DNA of 56,764 nucleotides from Nocardia veterana NBRC 100344 (GCF_000308855.1 NZ_BAGM01000132.1:1-56764), one strand, 5' to 3'. Shown: positions 40,112-48,774, counted from the first letter of the stretch. Numbers and translations are program-made. The notes: a model not told the origin generated them from the letters alone.

Positions 40112-40822
40112 TCAGCGAGCGATGGGGCGCAACACTATTTCGGTGGGATGCGCGTCACGCGGGGTTTCGATCGCGGTCCGGACGGTCCGCGCCACCGTCT
40201 GCGGAGTGAGGAATTCGTTCGGGTCGTAGTCACGCCGTTCGGCGGCGACGATCGCGCGCTGCATATCGGTATCGATGCGGCCGGGGTGGATCGAGGTGAC
40301 GCGCAGCCGCGGCTCCTCGAGCCGCAACGCATCGCCGAAGGCGCGCAGCCCGAATTTGCTCGCGGCGTAGACACCCCAGCCCGCATTCGCGCGCAGTCCC
40401 GCACCCGAATTGATCAGCAGCACATGGCCGCCCGCAGCACGCAGCGCGGGCAGCAGCAGGCGGGTCAGCTCGGCGACGGCGACGAGGTTGGCCTCCAACG
40501 TGTTTCGCCACATCTGGACCGAGGATTCGGCGATCGTGCCCAATTCGGCGACCCCGGCGTTGTGCACCAGTACGTCGAGCCGGTCGATGCCGGCAGTCGC
40601 CCGCGCCAGCGCGGGGTAGTCGGTCAGATCCACCGGCCACGGGACCGTGTCGGGCAGCTCCGCCCGGATATCGGTAAGAGATTCGGCGGACCGGGCGCCC
40701 AGCAGCAGTCGATGCGTTCCCGACAGCTCCCGCGCGATGGCTGCGCCCAACCCCCGGCCGGCGCCGGTGATCAGAGCGGTCGGCATATCGCGCGCAGCAG
40801 TGGAATCCGAAGATGCGGGCAT
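40112..40822 (-). CDS. Short-chain dehydrogenase/reductase
   Basis: A 236-residue classical SDR. The cofactor motif is ALITGAGRGLGAAIARELSG, LVHNAGVAELG is the NNAG-type motif, and the catalytic Ser is in LLINSGAGLRA. YAASKFGLRAFGDALRLE holds the Tyr-x3-Lys pair, followed by VTSIHPGRIDTDMQ. Arg in LLGARSAESL suggests NADP. ATG 40822 is supported by TACGGT 6 nt upstream; ATG 40786 is an internal alternative. Substrate unknown. Confidence 0.92.
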   Translation of the reverse strand: MPASSDSTAARDMPTALITGAGRGLGAAIARELSGTHRLLLGARSAESLTDIRAELPDTVPWPVDLTDYPALARATAGIDRLDVLVHNAGVAELGTIAESSVQMWRNTLEANLVAVAELTRLLLPALRAAGGHVLLINSGAGLRANAGWGVYAASKFGLRAFGDALRLEEPRLRVTSIHPGRIDTDMQRAIVAAERRDYDPNEFLTPQTVARTVRTAIETPRDAHPTEIVLRPIAR

Positions 40823-40828
40823 GGGTTC

Positions 40829-40834
40829 ACCGTA
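40829..40834 (-). promoter_or_regulatory. Leaderless -10 of the SDR gene
   Basis: TACGGT on the minus strand ends 6 nt before ATG 40822. Confidence 0.45.
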
Positions 40835-41143
40835 ATCCCGCGCATCACGCGGACGCGCACCGGATGGTGGGGACGCCCAGGACAATCACATCGCCCCGGC
40901 GGACATCTGCCGCTCATCGGTGGCGAGCCGATGCCGATGGGTGTAATCAGTCTCGGGACCGTCCTACCGCGGTGGTCGCACCGGCGGCCGGGCCGGATAC
41001 GGCCGATGACACAGAACGAGGCGATGAGGGTGGACACTGCCGAACAGGTGCCCAGATCGGAGCGCCCGCAGCCGACGGGGCGGGTGCGGCACGCAACGCC
41101 CGGGCGCCGCGCATATCTGAAGGTGACATCGCAGAATAAGGAG

Positions 41144-42478
41144 ATGAACGGTCCCGGATTCACGCCCACCCAGCTGGCCGCCCGGGCCGCCTACCTGCTC
41201 CGCGGTAACGACCTGGGGACCATGACCAGCGCGGCGCCGAAACTCTATCCACACATGTGGAGCTGGGATGCCGCGTTCGTCGCGGTCGGGCTGGCGCCGC
41301 TGAGCGTGGAACGTGCGGTCGTCGAACTCGACACCCTGCTGTCGGCCCAGTGGCGCAACGGCATGATCCCGCACATCGTGTTCGCCAACGGCGTCGACGG
41401 CTATTTCCCCGGTCCGGCCCGGTGGGAATGCCGACGGTTGGCGGCCGACGCGCCCGCCGGGCCCGATACCTCCGGTATCACCCAGCCCCCGGTGCACGCG
41501 ATCGCGGTGCAGCGCATCCTCGATCATTCGCGCCGGCACGGCCGCACCACCCGGGCAGTGGCCGCGGAGTTCCTCGATCGGCGGTGGGTGGATCTGATGC
41601 GCTGGCATCGCTGGCTCGCCCATGCCCGCGACCCCAAACAGCACGGCCGGATCACGCTGTATCACGGCTGGGAATCCGGTATGGACAACTCGCCGCGCTG
41701 GGACCGGGCCTACGCGAATGTCGTGGTCGGCGATCTGCCGCCCTATCGGCGCGCCGATGTCGACCTGGTCGACCCGACCCAGCGCCCCACCGATCGGGAG
41801 TACGACCGCTATCTGTGGCTGGTGGAGCAGATGCGCCGGTGCGGATACGACGATTTCCAGCTGGCCTCCACGATGAGTTTCGCGGTGGAGGATGTCTTCG
41901 TCACGGCGATCTTCGCCTTGGCCTGCGAGGTCCTGGCCGGCATCGGTGAGGACTACCGGATGCCGCATGCCGACGTCCGGAAACTCTACGAATGGGCCGA
42001 CTATTTCCGGGCCGGGGTCATCGCCACCACCGATCCCCGCACGGGCGCCGCCCGCGACTTCGATGTGCGCGCCGATCAGTGGATCGGCACCGAAACGCTG
42101 GCCATGTTCGCACCACTGCTGTGTGGTGGCCTGCCGCGCGCCACCGAACGCGGGCTTCTGCGCTTGTTCGAGGGCCCTCGATTCTGCGGTCACCCGGATC
42201 TGCGCTATGCGCTGCCGCCGTCGACTTCGCCGGTGGCCAAGGGCTTCCGTCCGCGCGAATATTGGCGCGGGCCGGTCTGGCCGGTGATGAGCTGGCTGTT
42301 CTCCTGGGTCTTCGCCCGCCGGGGCTGGGCCGAACGCTCCTTCATGCTGCGGGCCGAAGGGCTACGCCAGGCGGGGGACGGTAGTTTCGCCGAGTACTAC
42401 GACCCGTTCACCGGCGAGCCGCTGGGAAGTATGCAACAGTCGTGGACGGCGGCCGCCGTCCTGGACTGGCTCGGCTGA
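41144..42478 (+). CDS. GH63-type hydrolase, probable glucosylglycerate hydrolase
   Basis: A 444-residue (alpha/alpha)6-barrel glycoside hydrolase. The length and motifs match the mycobacterial glucosylglycerate/mannosylglycerate hydrolases: YPHMWSWDAAFVAVGLAPL, WRNGMIPHIVF, ITLYHGWESGMDNSPRWD (acidic catalytic region), and GFRPREYWRGPVWPVMSWLFSWV. The C-terminal part, including FAEYYDPFTGEPLGSMQQSWTAAAVLDWL, contains the second catalytic acid. These enzymes recycle glucosylglycerate, a compatible solute made under nitrogen limitation. AATAAGGAG precedes ATG 41144. It is cytoplasmic; no signal peptide is seen. Confidence 0.85.
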   Translation: MNGPGFTPTQLAARAAYLLRGNDLGTMTSAAPKLYPHMWSWDAAFVAVGLAPLSVERAVVELDTLLSAQWRNGMIPHIVFANGVDGYFPGPARWECRRLAADAPAGPDTSGITQPPVHAIAVQRILDHSRRHGRTTRAVAAEFLDRRWVDLMRWHRWLAHARDPKQHGRITLYHGWESGMDNSPRWDRAYANVVVGDLPPYRRADVDLVDPTQRPTDREYDRYLWLVEQMRRCGYDDFQLASTMSFAVEDVFVTAIFALACEVLAGIGEDYRMPHADVRKLYEWADYFRAGVIATTDPRTGAARDFDVRADQWIGTETLAMFAPLLCGGLPRATERGLLRLFEGPRFCGHPDLRYALPPSTSPVAKGFRPREYWRGPVWPVMSWLFSWVFARRGWAERSFMLRAEGLRQAGDGSFAEYYDPFTGEPLGSMQQSWTAAAVLDWLG

Positions 42479-42547
42479 GCGCGTACCCGCAGCTATCATT
42501 TTCCACAGACCACCTGTTCAACTCTGGCCCCGCGAGCATCGGCTGTT

Positions 42548-42553
42548 TACTCT
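42548..42553 (+). promoter_or_regulatory. Leaderless -10 of the GH25 gene
   Basis: TACTCT ends 7 nt before ATG 42561. A near-match to the DnaA box, TTTTCCACA, lies upstream at 42499-42507. Confidence 0.4.
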
Positions 42554-42560
42554 CGTATCC

Positions 42561-43316
42561 ATGTATCGACGCACCGTGGCTCGTCCGAAAGTTCGTCGCT
42601 TCACCGCAGCCCTGCCGCTGCTCGCGGTTGCCGGCATATTCTCGGCAACCGGAATCGCCACCGCCGCACCCACCGGGCCGGACGTATCGTCCTGGCAACA
42701 TGTCGACGGTCGTTTCATCGACTGGTTCGCCGTGCGCGCCTCCGGCCACAGCTTCGCCATGGTCAAGGCGACCGAGGGGCTGAACTACGTGAATCCGTAC
42801 TTCGTCCCGGACAGCCTGCTCATGCGAGCCGCCGGGGTGGCACGGGGCACCTACCACTACGCCCATCCGGAGCTTCCACCCGAACCGCAGGCCGCGCTGT
42901 ACGCCACGGTCGTCCTCGGCCAGAACGGGCCGCTGGATCTGCCACCGGTGCTCGATATGGAGAATTCCGGCGGCCTACCCCCGGCGGCACTGATCGACTG
43001 GACCCACCGCTACCTGACGACGGTGCAGGCGCTGACCGGCCGGGTGCCGATCATCTACACCTACCCGAGGTTCTGGCAGACGGCGATGGCCGATTCCGAC
43101 CAATTCCATCAATATCCGCTGTGGATCGCCGATTACCGCGGTAATCCCCAGCCCGAGGTGCCGGGCGGCTGGCCGGCGTGGACCTTCTGGCAGACCACCG
43201 ATTCCGGCCGGGTGCCCGGGATCGCGGGCAATACCGACCTGAACGTCTACAGCGGTGCGCAGGGCAATTTCGCCCAGTACGCGAATATGCCGTTCAGCGG
43301 CAGTTCGGGTGGTTAG
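42561..43316 (+). CDS. Secreted GH25 lysozyme
   Basis: A 251-residue exported muramidase. The signal peptide (RRFTAALPLLAVAGIFSATGIATA-A) is followed by the GH25 domain: GPDVSSWQHVDGRFIDW (Asp), FAMVKATEGLNYVNPYF, GVARGTYHYAHPE, and the catalytic acidic pair in PPVLDMENSGG. IIYTYPRFWQTAM and LWIADYRGNPQPEVPGGWPAWTFWQTTDSGRVPGI complete the fold. It should cleave the glycan strands of peptidoglycan. Its TAG overlaps the TAA of the convergent ABC ATPase gene by two bases. Confidence 0.95.
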   Translation: MYRRTVARPKVRRFTAALPLLAVAGIFSATGIATAAPTGPDVSSWQHVDGRFIDWFAVRASGHSFAMVKATEGLNYVNPYFVPDSLLMRAAGVARGTYHYAHPELPPEPQAALYATVVLGQNGPLDLPPVLDMENSGGLPPAALIDWTHRYLTTVQALTGRVPIIYTYPRFWQTAMADSDQFHQYPLWIADYRGNPQPEVPGGWPAWTFWQTTDSGRVPGIAGNTDLNVYSGAQGNFAQYANMPFSGSSGG

Positions 43317-44146
43317 AGGATTTGTGACAGGAACTGCTGCAGGCGCGGGGTCCGTGGATCGTCGAACAGCCGATCCGGAGACCCCGATTCCACCACCTTG
43401 CCGCGGTCCATGAAAACCACACCGTCGGATACCGAACGCGCGAAACCCATTTCGTGGGTCACCACGATCATCGTCATTCCGCCGGACGCCAGATCCGCCA
43501 TCAGCGACAGCACCCCTTTGACCAACTCCGGGTCCAGCGCCGAGGTCGCCTCGTCGAACAGCATCAGTTCGGGCTTCATCGCCAGCGCGCGGGCGATCGC
43601 CACCCGCTGCTGCTGACCGCCGGACAGATTCGCCGGGCGGGTGTCGGCGCGTGCGGCCAGTCCGACCGCCTCGAGCTGTTCCAGGGCGAGCGCCCGCGCG
43701 GCCTCCTTGCTCAGGCCGTGCAATTTGCGCGGGCCAAGCGCCACATTCTCGGCGACGGTCTTGTGTGGAAACAGATTGAAGTGCTGGAACACCATCCCGA
43801 TGCGCCGGCGCAGCCGGTCCGGATTTTCCCCGAGAACCGACACCCCGTCGATCAGCACATCGCCGGAATCGGGTTCGTGCAGGCGATTCAGCACACGCAG
43901 CAGGGTGGACTTGCCCGAGCCCGAGGGACCGATGACCGTCGTGGTGTGCCCGGCCTCGACATGGATGTCGACCCCGCGCAGCACCTGGTTGTTGCCGAGG
44001 GTGAGATGCAGATCGACCCCCGTCAACGAGGAGCTGCGAGGCGTGTCGCGCCCCGTCCCGGCCCGGTCGCTCGCGCCCTTGTCCGCTCGGTCGCTCACGC
44101 CGTTATCCGCTCGGTCGCTCACGCCCTTGTCCGCTTGGTCGCTCAC
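43313..44146 (-). CDS. glnQ: Polar-amino-acid ABC importer ATPase, GlnQ-like
   Basis: A 277-residue ATPase. Walker A is VIGPSGSGKSTLLRVLN, the Q-loop is GMVFQHFNLFPHKTVAENVALGP, the signature is LSGGQQQRVAIARALAMKP, Walker B is LMLFDEATSALDPELV, and the H-loop is IVVTHEMGFARSVSD. The first 30 residues are four copies of an SDRADKG-like heptad-plus-one encoded by a 24-bp tandem repeat. Each of the first three units begins with GTG, so the start could be 44146, 44122 or 44098. GTG 44146 overlaps the stop of the fused permease gene (GTGA). Confidence 0.93.
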   Translation of the reverse strand: MSDQADKGVSDRADNGVSDRADKGASDRAGTGRDTPRSSSLTGVDLHLTLGNNQVLRGVDIHVEAGHTTTVIGPSGSGKSTLLRVLNRLHEPDSGDVLIDGVSVLGENPDRLRRRIGMVFQHFNLFPHKTVAENVALGPRKLHGLSKEAARALALEQLEAVGLAARADTRPANLSGGQQQRVAIARALAMKPELMLFDEATSALDPELVKGVLSLMADLASGGMTMIVVTHEMGFARSVSDGVVFMDRGKVVESGSPDRLFDDPRTPRLQQFLSQIL

Positions 44147-44147
44147 G
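44064..44147. repeat. 24-bp tandem repeat at the glnQ start (about 3.5 units)
   Basis: Units begin at 44064, 44088, 44112 and 44136 with cggtcgctc (tggtcgctc in the last), at a strict 24-bp period. The repeat is in frame and encodes SDRADKGV-like octapeptides. It spans the stop/start junction of two coupled genes. Confidence 0.8.
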
Positions 44148-45939
44148 CTCCGCGTCCTTCCGTGATGACGGCCTGTTCGATTTGGTCGGCCGCTGCTTCC
44201 GCCCGGCCGGTCCGCAAGCGGCGATCGATGTAGTTCACCAGGTGGGTCAGCGGAATGGTGAGCAGCAGGTACACCAGACCGGCGGCGACCAGCGGTGAGA
44301 GGTTCCCGGTCTGCGAATTCAGATCGCGGCCGACGGCGAACAATTCGCGCTGTGAGGCGAGCAATCCGAGGAAGTAGATCAGCGAGGAATCCTTGATCAA
44401 CGCGATGAACTGATTCATCAGCGCCGGCAGTACGCGCCGCACGCCCTGCGGAATCACCACCAGCGTCATGGCTTGGCGGTAGCCGAACCCGATCGCTCGC
44501 GCGGCCTCCAACTGCCCCGGTTCCACCGACTGGATGCCGGAACGGAAGATCTCACCGATGTACGCCGACGCCAGCAACGCCAAGGCGACCGCGCCCAGCC
44601 AGTAGGGATTGTTGCCCGTGAGGCCCTTCACCACCGGCCCGATACCCAGACCGATCAGCAGTATGATCACCACCGCCGGCAAGCCACGGAAGATGTCGGT
44701 GTAAACCCTTGCGGGCCAACGCAACCAACGCGTGCGCGAGATCCCCGCCACCGCGAGCAGGATGCCGATCAGCGTGCCGAGCACACCCGAAACCAGCGCC
44801 AGAATCAGGGTATTCGGCAGGCCGGTCTTGAAGAGGTCGGGAAATGCCTTGCGGTACAACGACCAGTCGAAGAACGTGTCCTTCAACTGCGCGACCGTGG
44901 ATTTCGGCGCGTTCTGCCGGTCGGTGTGCTGATGTTCGGCGGCGATCTTCTCGAAGTCCGGCAGCTGCGGCATCGGTGCGGCTTTCGACCCCGGCTTCCA
45001 GCCCGGCGGCAGTGGCCGCGGCACCCAGTCCGAGTAGAGCTTGGCGTAGGTCCCGTCGGCGATCACCGCGTCGAGTCCGGCGTTCAGCGCGTCGATCAGT
45101 GGCTGATTGTTCTTACGGACCGCCCAGGCCGTGAAATTGTCCAGGCTGAACGTGTTCTGCACGATCGAGGTGGGATCACCCGGTTTGATCGCGCCCGTGG
45201 CCTGCTGTGAGGGCGCCACCCAGGCATCGATCTGCCCGGTCTTCAGATTGGCGTAGGCGGTGTTGTAATCGGGAAACTTCACCGCGTCCAAATGCAGGGT
45301 GCCGGTGACGTATTCGTCCTGCACGGTGCCCTGCACCACGCCGATCCGGGTGCCCGGCTTCAGATCGGAGAACCCCTGGATCGCGCTGCCGTTGGGTACC
45401 ACCAGCGAGAAGTAGCCGAAGTCGTAGCCGTTGGTGAAACCGACCTGCTGCCGCCGGGCATCGGTGGTGGTGATGCTCGACGACCCCACGTCGAATCGTC
45501 CGGTCGCGACCAGCGACAACAGCGACGCGAATTCGGTACCGGAGAACTGCACCCGCAGGCCGAGCTTGGCGCCGATGGCCTTCAGCAGTTCGTTGTCGAA
45601 GCCGGTGAAGGTGCCCGAGGAATCGACACAGATACTCGGCGGCGCGTCCGAGAGCGTGCCCACGCTCAGCACGCCGGGCTGCGACAACCCGAGTTTGCCG
45701 ATGTCGATGGAGTTCAACGGCACCGTCGTCGCGGTGGTGTAGCGGTCGGTCCCGGCCGTCGCACCGCTCGCCAATTTGGTCGGCGCCGGCGAGGCGGCGG
45801 CCGGCCCCGGCGGCGCGCACAGATTCGCGGCCTGTGACGAGCCGCCCTCGTCGGAGCTGCAGGCGACGGCGAACAGCAGCATCATCGCCGCCATCAGCGC
45901 GATCAGCGCACGAGGGCGCGAGACGGGCAAACGGGCCAT
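44143..45939 (-). CDS. Fused substrate-binding lipoprotein and permease of an amino-acid ABC importer
   Basis: A 598-residue fusion. A lipoprotein signal (LIALMAAMMLLFAVACSS, Cys27) leads to a periplasmic-binding-protein family 3 domain at about residues 85-320 (GVLSVGTLSDAPPSICVDSSG, FTGFDNELLKAIGAKLGL, VGSSSITTTDARRQQVGFT). A linker precedes a HisM/GlnP-type permease at about 365-590 (GLPNTLILALVSGVLGTLIGILLA, EAARAIGFGYRQAMTLVVIPQGVRRVLPALMNQFIALIKDSSL, the EAA loop). Fused receptor-permeases occur in Gram-positive GlnP systems. The substrate is probably glutamine, glutamate or another polar amino acid. ATG 45939 has a -10-like TAGGGT 8 nt upstream. Confidence 0.93.
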   Translation of the reverse strand: MARLPVSRPRALIALMAAMMLLFAVACSSDEGGSSQAANLCAPPGPAAASPAPTKLASGATAGTDRYTTATTVPLNSIDIGKLGLSQPGVLSVGTLSDAPPSICVDSSGTFTGFDNELLKAIGAKLGLRVQFSGTEFASLLSLVATGRFDVGSSSITTTDARRQQVGFTNGYDFGYFSLVVPNGSAIQGFSDLKPGTRIGVVQGTVQDEYVTGTLHLDAVKFPDYNTAYANLKTGQIDAWVAPSQQATGAIKPGDPTSIVQNTFSLDNFTAWAVRKNNQPLIDALNAGLDAVIADGTYAKLYSDWVPRPLPPGWKPGSKAAPMPQLPDFEKIAAEHQHTDRQNAPKSTVAQLKDTFFDWSLYRKAFPDLFKTGLPNTLILALVSGVLGTLIGILLAVAGISRTRWLRWPARVYTDIFRGLPAVVIILLIGLGIGPVVKGLTGNNPYWLGAVALALLASAYIGEIFRSGIQSVEPGQLEAARAIGFGYRQAMTLVVIPQGVRRVLPALMNQFIALIKDSSLIYFLGLLASQRELFAVGRDLNSQTGNLSPLVAAGLVYLLLTIPLTHLVNYIDRRLRTGRAEAAADQIEQAVITEGRGA

Positions 45940-45947
45940 AGCCGAGC

Positions 45948-45953
45948 ACCCTA
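45948..45953 (-). promoter_or_regulatory. Near-leaderless -10 of the amino-acid importer operon
   Basis: TAGGGT on the minus strand ends 8 nt before ATG 45939. Confidence 0.4.
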
Positions 45954-46016
45954 TCGGCCGCCTCGGCGTGTCGGACGTCACCGGCGCGCCGCGACGGCCT
46001 TGCGGTGCTGCTACCG

Positions 46017-46043
46017 CACCCCGGAAGAAATGGAATCCGGGTG
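46017..46043 (-). terminator. Hairpin after the LLM oxidoreductase gene
   Basis: CACCCCGGA (46017-46025) and TCCGGGTG (46036-46043) form a stem with one unpaired base, just past the gene's stop at 46061. Confidence 0.4.
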
Positions 46044-46060
46044 ATTCGAGCGGGCCGGGA

Positions 46061-46855
46061 TCACGCGATACCGGACACCGGCTCCGGATTCACCGAGTCG
46101 CGCCAGGCGATGGCCTGTTCGACCTCGGTCAGGTCGTAGTCGGGCCCGCCGACTCCGACGGTGAACAGCGTCGCCCCGGCCCGCACCAGTTCCGGCGCCT
46201 TCTCCGCACCCGGCCAGTCCACCGACCGTTCGATCCGGCCCGGATCCGAACCCACCGCCGCGCAGTGCTCGGCGAGGATCTTCGACTTGCGTTCCAGCAC
46301 ATCGACCTGCGCGAAGGTATGCCAGATATCGGCATACTCGGCGACCAGCCGCAATGTCTTCCGTTCGCCGCCACCACCGATCAGGATCGGAATCTTGCGC
46401 ACCGGCGCCGGATTGAGTTTGCCCAGCCGGGCGTCGATCCGGGCGAGATATTCCTTCAGCAGCGCCAAACGCGTTCCGGGCGTACCGAAGTCGTAGCCGT
46501 ACTCGTCGTAGTCCTTCTGGAACCACCCGGCCCCGATTCCCAGGATCAGCCGGCCACCGGAGATGTGGTCGACGGTGCGGGCCATATCGGCGAGCAGATC
46601 GGGATTGCGGTAGCCGCCGCCGGTCACCAGGGCGCCCAGTTCCACCCGCTCGGTTTGTTCGGCGACCGCGGCGAGCATGGTCCAGCATTCGAAGTGGGCG
46701 CCGTCCGGATCACCGTAGAGCGGATAGAAGTGGTCCCAGTTGAAGACGATGTCCACGCCCGCGTCCTCGGCCCGTCGCACGGCATCCCGGATCAACCCGT
46801 ACTCGGGAGCATGCTGGGGTTGCAGCTGCACTCCGATGCGAACCGGTCGACTCAT
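46061..46855 (-). CDS. LLM-class, probably F420-dependent oxidoreductase
   Basis: A 264-residue luciferase-like TIM-barrel protein. It starts RIGVQLQPQHAPEYGLIRDAVRRAEDAGVDIVFNWDHFYPL, then has ECWTMLAAVAEQTERVELGALVTGGGYRNPDLLADMARTVDHISGGRLILGIGAGWFQKDYDEYGYDFG and ERKTLRLVAEYADIWH. The motif set is that of the Rv-type TIGR03560/LLM F420 families common in Mycobacteriales. AAGGAG precedes ATG 46855. It is somewhat shorter than the 280-300 residues usual for the class. Substrate unknown. Confidence 0.9.
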   Translation of the reverse strand: MSRPVRIGVQLQPQHAPEYGLIRDAVRRAEDAGVDIVFNWDHFYPLYGDPDGAHFECWTMLAAVAEQTERVELGALVTGGGYRNPDLLADMARTVDHISGGRLILGIGAGWFQKDYDEYGYDFGTPGTRLALLKEYLARIDARLGKLNPAPVRKIPILIGGGGERKTLRLVAEYADIWHTFAQVDVLERKSKILAEHCAAVGSDPGRIERSVDWPGAEKAPELVRAGATLFTVGVGGPDYDLTEVEQAIAWRDSVNPEPVSGIA

Positions 46856-47050
46856 CGCTTGCTCCTTCGTCCAATGAGCTGTTGGCACGGCCGGTCGGCG
46901 GCCGTTGCCGAGGCTACTCGTCGCGCCCGCGCGACGCCCGGTCCGCGACCGTCGCGCCCACCACCGCGCCGCTGCGTAGGATGCGATGGACCCAACGCCC
47001 TCTACTCGGATCGTCCGGCACGTTCCTGCCGGTGAAGGGATTGATTCACC

Positions 47051-48130
47051 ATGGCCACGGTCACCTTCGACCACGCCACCCGGCTGTATCCGGGCGGCAC
47101 GAAACCCGCCGTCGACAAGCTGAATCTCGAGATCGCCGATGGCGAGTTCCTGGTGCTGGTCGGGCCGTCCGGCTGCGGTAAATCCACCTCGTTGCGCATG
47201 CTGGCCGGGCTCGAGGAGGTCAACGCAGGCCGAATCCTGATCGGCGACAAGGACGTAACCGACGCCGAACCCAAACAGCGGGATATCGCGATGGTGTTCC
47301 AGAACTACGCGCTGTATCCGCATATGACGGTGGCGGAGAACATGGGTTTCGCGCTGAAGATGGCCAAGGTGCCCAAGGCCGAGCGGAATCAGCGGGTACT
47401 GGAGGCGGCCAAGCTGCTCGATCTGGAGCAGTTCCTCGACCGCAAGCCCAAGGCGCTCTCGGGCGGACAGCGCCAGCGCGTGGCGATGGGACGGGCGATC
47501 GTGCGGCAGCCGCAGGTCTTCCTGATGGACGAACCGTTGTCGAACCTGGATGCCAAACTGCGCGTGCAGACCCGCACCCAGATCGCACAGTTGCAGCGGC
47601 GACTCGGCACCACGACGGTCTATGTCACCCATGACCAGGTCGAGGCGATGACCATGGGCGACCGGGTGGCGGTGCTGAAGGACGGTCTGCTGCAGCAGTG
47701 CGCCGCACCGCGCGACCTGTACCGGGACCCGGCGAATCTGTTCGTCGCCGGATTCATGGGTTCGCCGGCGATGAACCTGTTCACGCTACCGCTCTCGGAC
47801 GGCGCGGTGACCCTCGGCGGACACGCCGTGCCGGTGCCGCGCACGGTGGCCGACGCCGCCGCGGAGACGGTCGTGGTGGGTATCCGCCCGGAGCATTTCG
47901 AACCGGCCGCCGGCTCGGACGGTATCGCGATGGAAATCGACGTGGTCGAGGAGCTGGGCTCCGACGCCTACATCTACGGCCGCACCCTCGGCGAGGCGGG
48001 CAGTGGCGAAACCATCGTGGCTCGCGCCGACTGGCGCAATCCCCCGCAGAAGGGTGACAAGCTCACCCTCACCACCGATTCCGAGCACATCTACTTCTTC
48101 GATCCGGACACGGGTGCGCGGCTGACCTAG
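47051..48130 (+). CDS. Carbohydrate ABC importer ATPase (UgpC/MsiK/SugC-like)
   Basis: A 359-residue MalK-type ATPase. Walker A is VGPSGCGKSTSLRMLAGLEE, the Q-loop is MVFQNYALYPHMTVAENMGFALKM, the signature is LSGGQRQRVAMGRAIVRQP, Walker B is VFLMDEPLSNLDAKLR, and the H-loop is YVTHDQVEAMTMGDRVAVL. The C-terminal TOBE/OB domain (VVGIRPEHFEP) is typical. It is not next to permease genes; the LpqY/SugA/SugB-like operon starts 5.8 kb downstream and may carry its own ATPase beyond the edge. A shared, MsiK-like ATPase serving several importers is therefore plausible. AAGGGA lies 9 nt before ATG 47051. Confidence 0.94.
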   Translation: MATVTFDHATRLYPGGTKPAVDKLNLEIADGEFLVLVGPSGCGKSTSLRMLAGLEEVNAGRILIGDKDVTDAEPKQRDIAMVFQNYALYPHMTVAENMGFALKMAKVPKAERNQRVLEAAKLLDLEQFLDRKPKALSGGQRQRVAMGRAIVRQPQVFLMDEPLSNLDAKLRVQTRTQIAQLQRRLGTTTVYVTHDQVEAMTMGDRVAVLKDGLLQQCAAPRDLYRDPANLFVAGFMGSPAMNLFTLPLSDGAVTLGGHAVPVPRTVADAAAETVVVGIRPEHFEPAAGSDGIAMEIDVVEELGSDAYIYGRTLGEAGSGETIVARADWRNPPQKGDKLTLTTDSEHIYFFDPDTGARLT

Positions 48131-48146
48131 ACGCCGGCCGAGCCGG

Positions 48147-48665
48147 TCATCGCGGCGTGGTCGCGCCCTGCGTCCCGCCGCGAGACCGGCGCCAGTCCCG
48201 GTTGATCCGGACCCGGATGTCTTCGAGTCCGACCTCCTCACCCCCGGCACTGCGCAATTCCACCCGCACCGGTTCGCCGGTGGTGTCCGCCACCCGCTCC
48301 AGGGGCGGCACTCCGTCCTGCAGATATTTGTCGCCCCACTGCCACAGGGCGAAAATCGCGGGGAGCAGATCCCGGCCCATCTCGGTGAGCACATATTCGT
48401 GGCGGGTGCGCTTGCCTTCCTCGCGGTAGGGCTGTTTGCGCAGCAGCCCGGCCTCGGTCAGTTTCCGCAGCGCGGCCGCCGCCGCGGCGTCGGTTATTCC
48501 CACGCGTGCGGCGAAGCCGTCGAAACGCGTTGTCCCGTAGATGGTCTCGCGCAGAATCAGCATGGCCGAACGGGCGCCGACGATGTCCAGCGCCTTGACG
48601 ATGGAACAGCCGTCCGGCTTCCACGAATCGAGATCGCGCAAGGGTCCTTCCAGCTTTGCGGGCAT
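48147..48665 (-). CDS. HxlR-family regulator with C-terminal extension
   Basis: A 172-residue winged-helix protein. The HxlR core is CSIVKALDIVGARSAMLILRETIYGTTRFDGF, VGITDAAAAAALRKLTEAGLLRKQPYREEGKRTRHEYVLTEMGRDLLPAIFALWQWGD. A C-terminal extension (residues 115-172) of a type often seen in HxlR members of Mycobacteriales follows. A Cys lies in the first helix (DGCSIVKA). It is divergent from the thiolase gene; the intergenic region has a CTGAC/GTCAG dyad. ATG 48665 is chosen among three close ATGs. Confidence 0.9.
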   Translation of the reverse strand: MPAKLEGPLRDLDSWKPDGCSIVKALDIVGARSAMLILRETIYGTTRFDGFAARVGITDAAAAAALRKLTEAGLLRKQPYREEGKRTRHEYVLTEMGRDLLPAIFALWQWGDKYLQDGVPPLERVADTTGEPVRVELRSAGGEEVGLEDIRVRINRDWRRSRGGTQGATTPR

Positions 48666-48684
48666 GATTCTCATCATACCAACT

Positions 48685-48708
48685 CTGACTTGTCACAACT
48701 AAGGTCAG
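48685..48708. promoter_or_regulatory. CTGAC...GTCAG dyad between HxlR and thiolase genes
   Basis: CTGAC (48685-48689) and GTCAG (48704-48708) lie in an AT-rich 109-bp divergent region. They are followed by a TATAGA -10-like element at 48722-48727 and GGAGG before the thiolase ATG. It is a candidate HxlR site. Confidence 0.4.
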
Positions 48709-48774
48709 GTCCTAGCCTGGCTATAGAGCAACTTAGTCAGATCGTCGCAACGGCGCGATACCCGGAGGAATGCC

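Noticed and set aside
39917..41143. Long upstream extension of the GH63 hydrolase frame
   Set aside because: It overlaps the SDR gene antisense and the sequence is not protein-like; a good ribosome site precedes ATG 41144.
43313..43316. Overlap of the convergent GH25 and glnQ stop codons as a regulatory device
   Set aside because: Overlapping convergent stops are common in compact genomes; nothing else supports a function.
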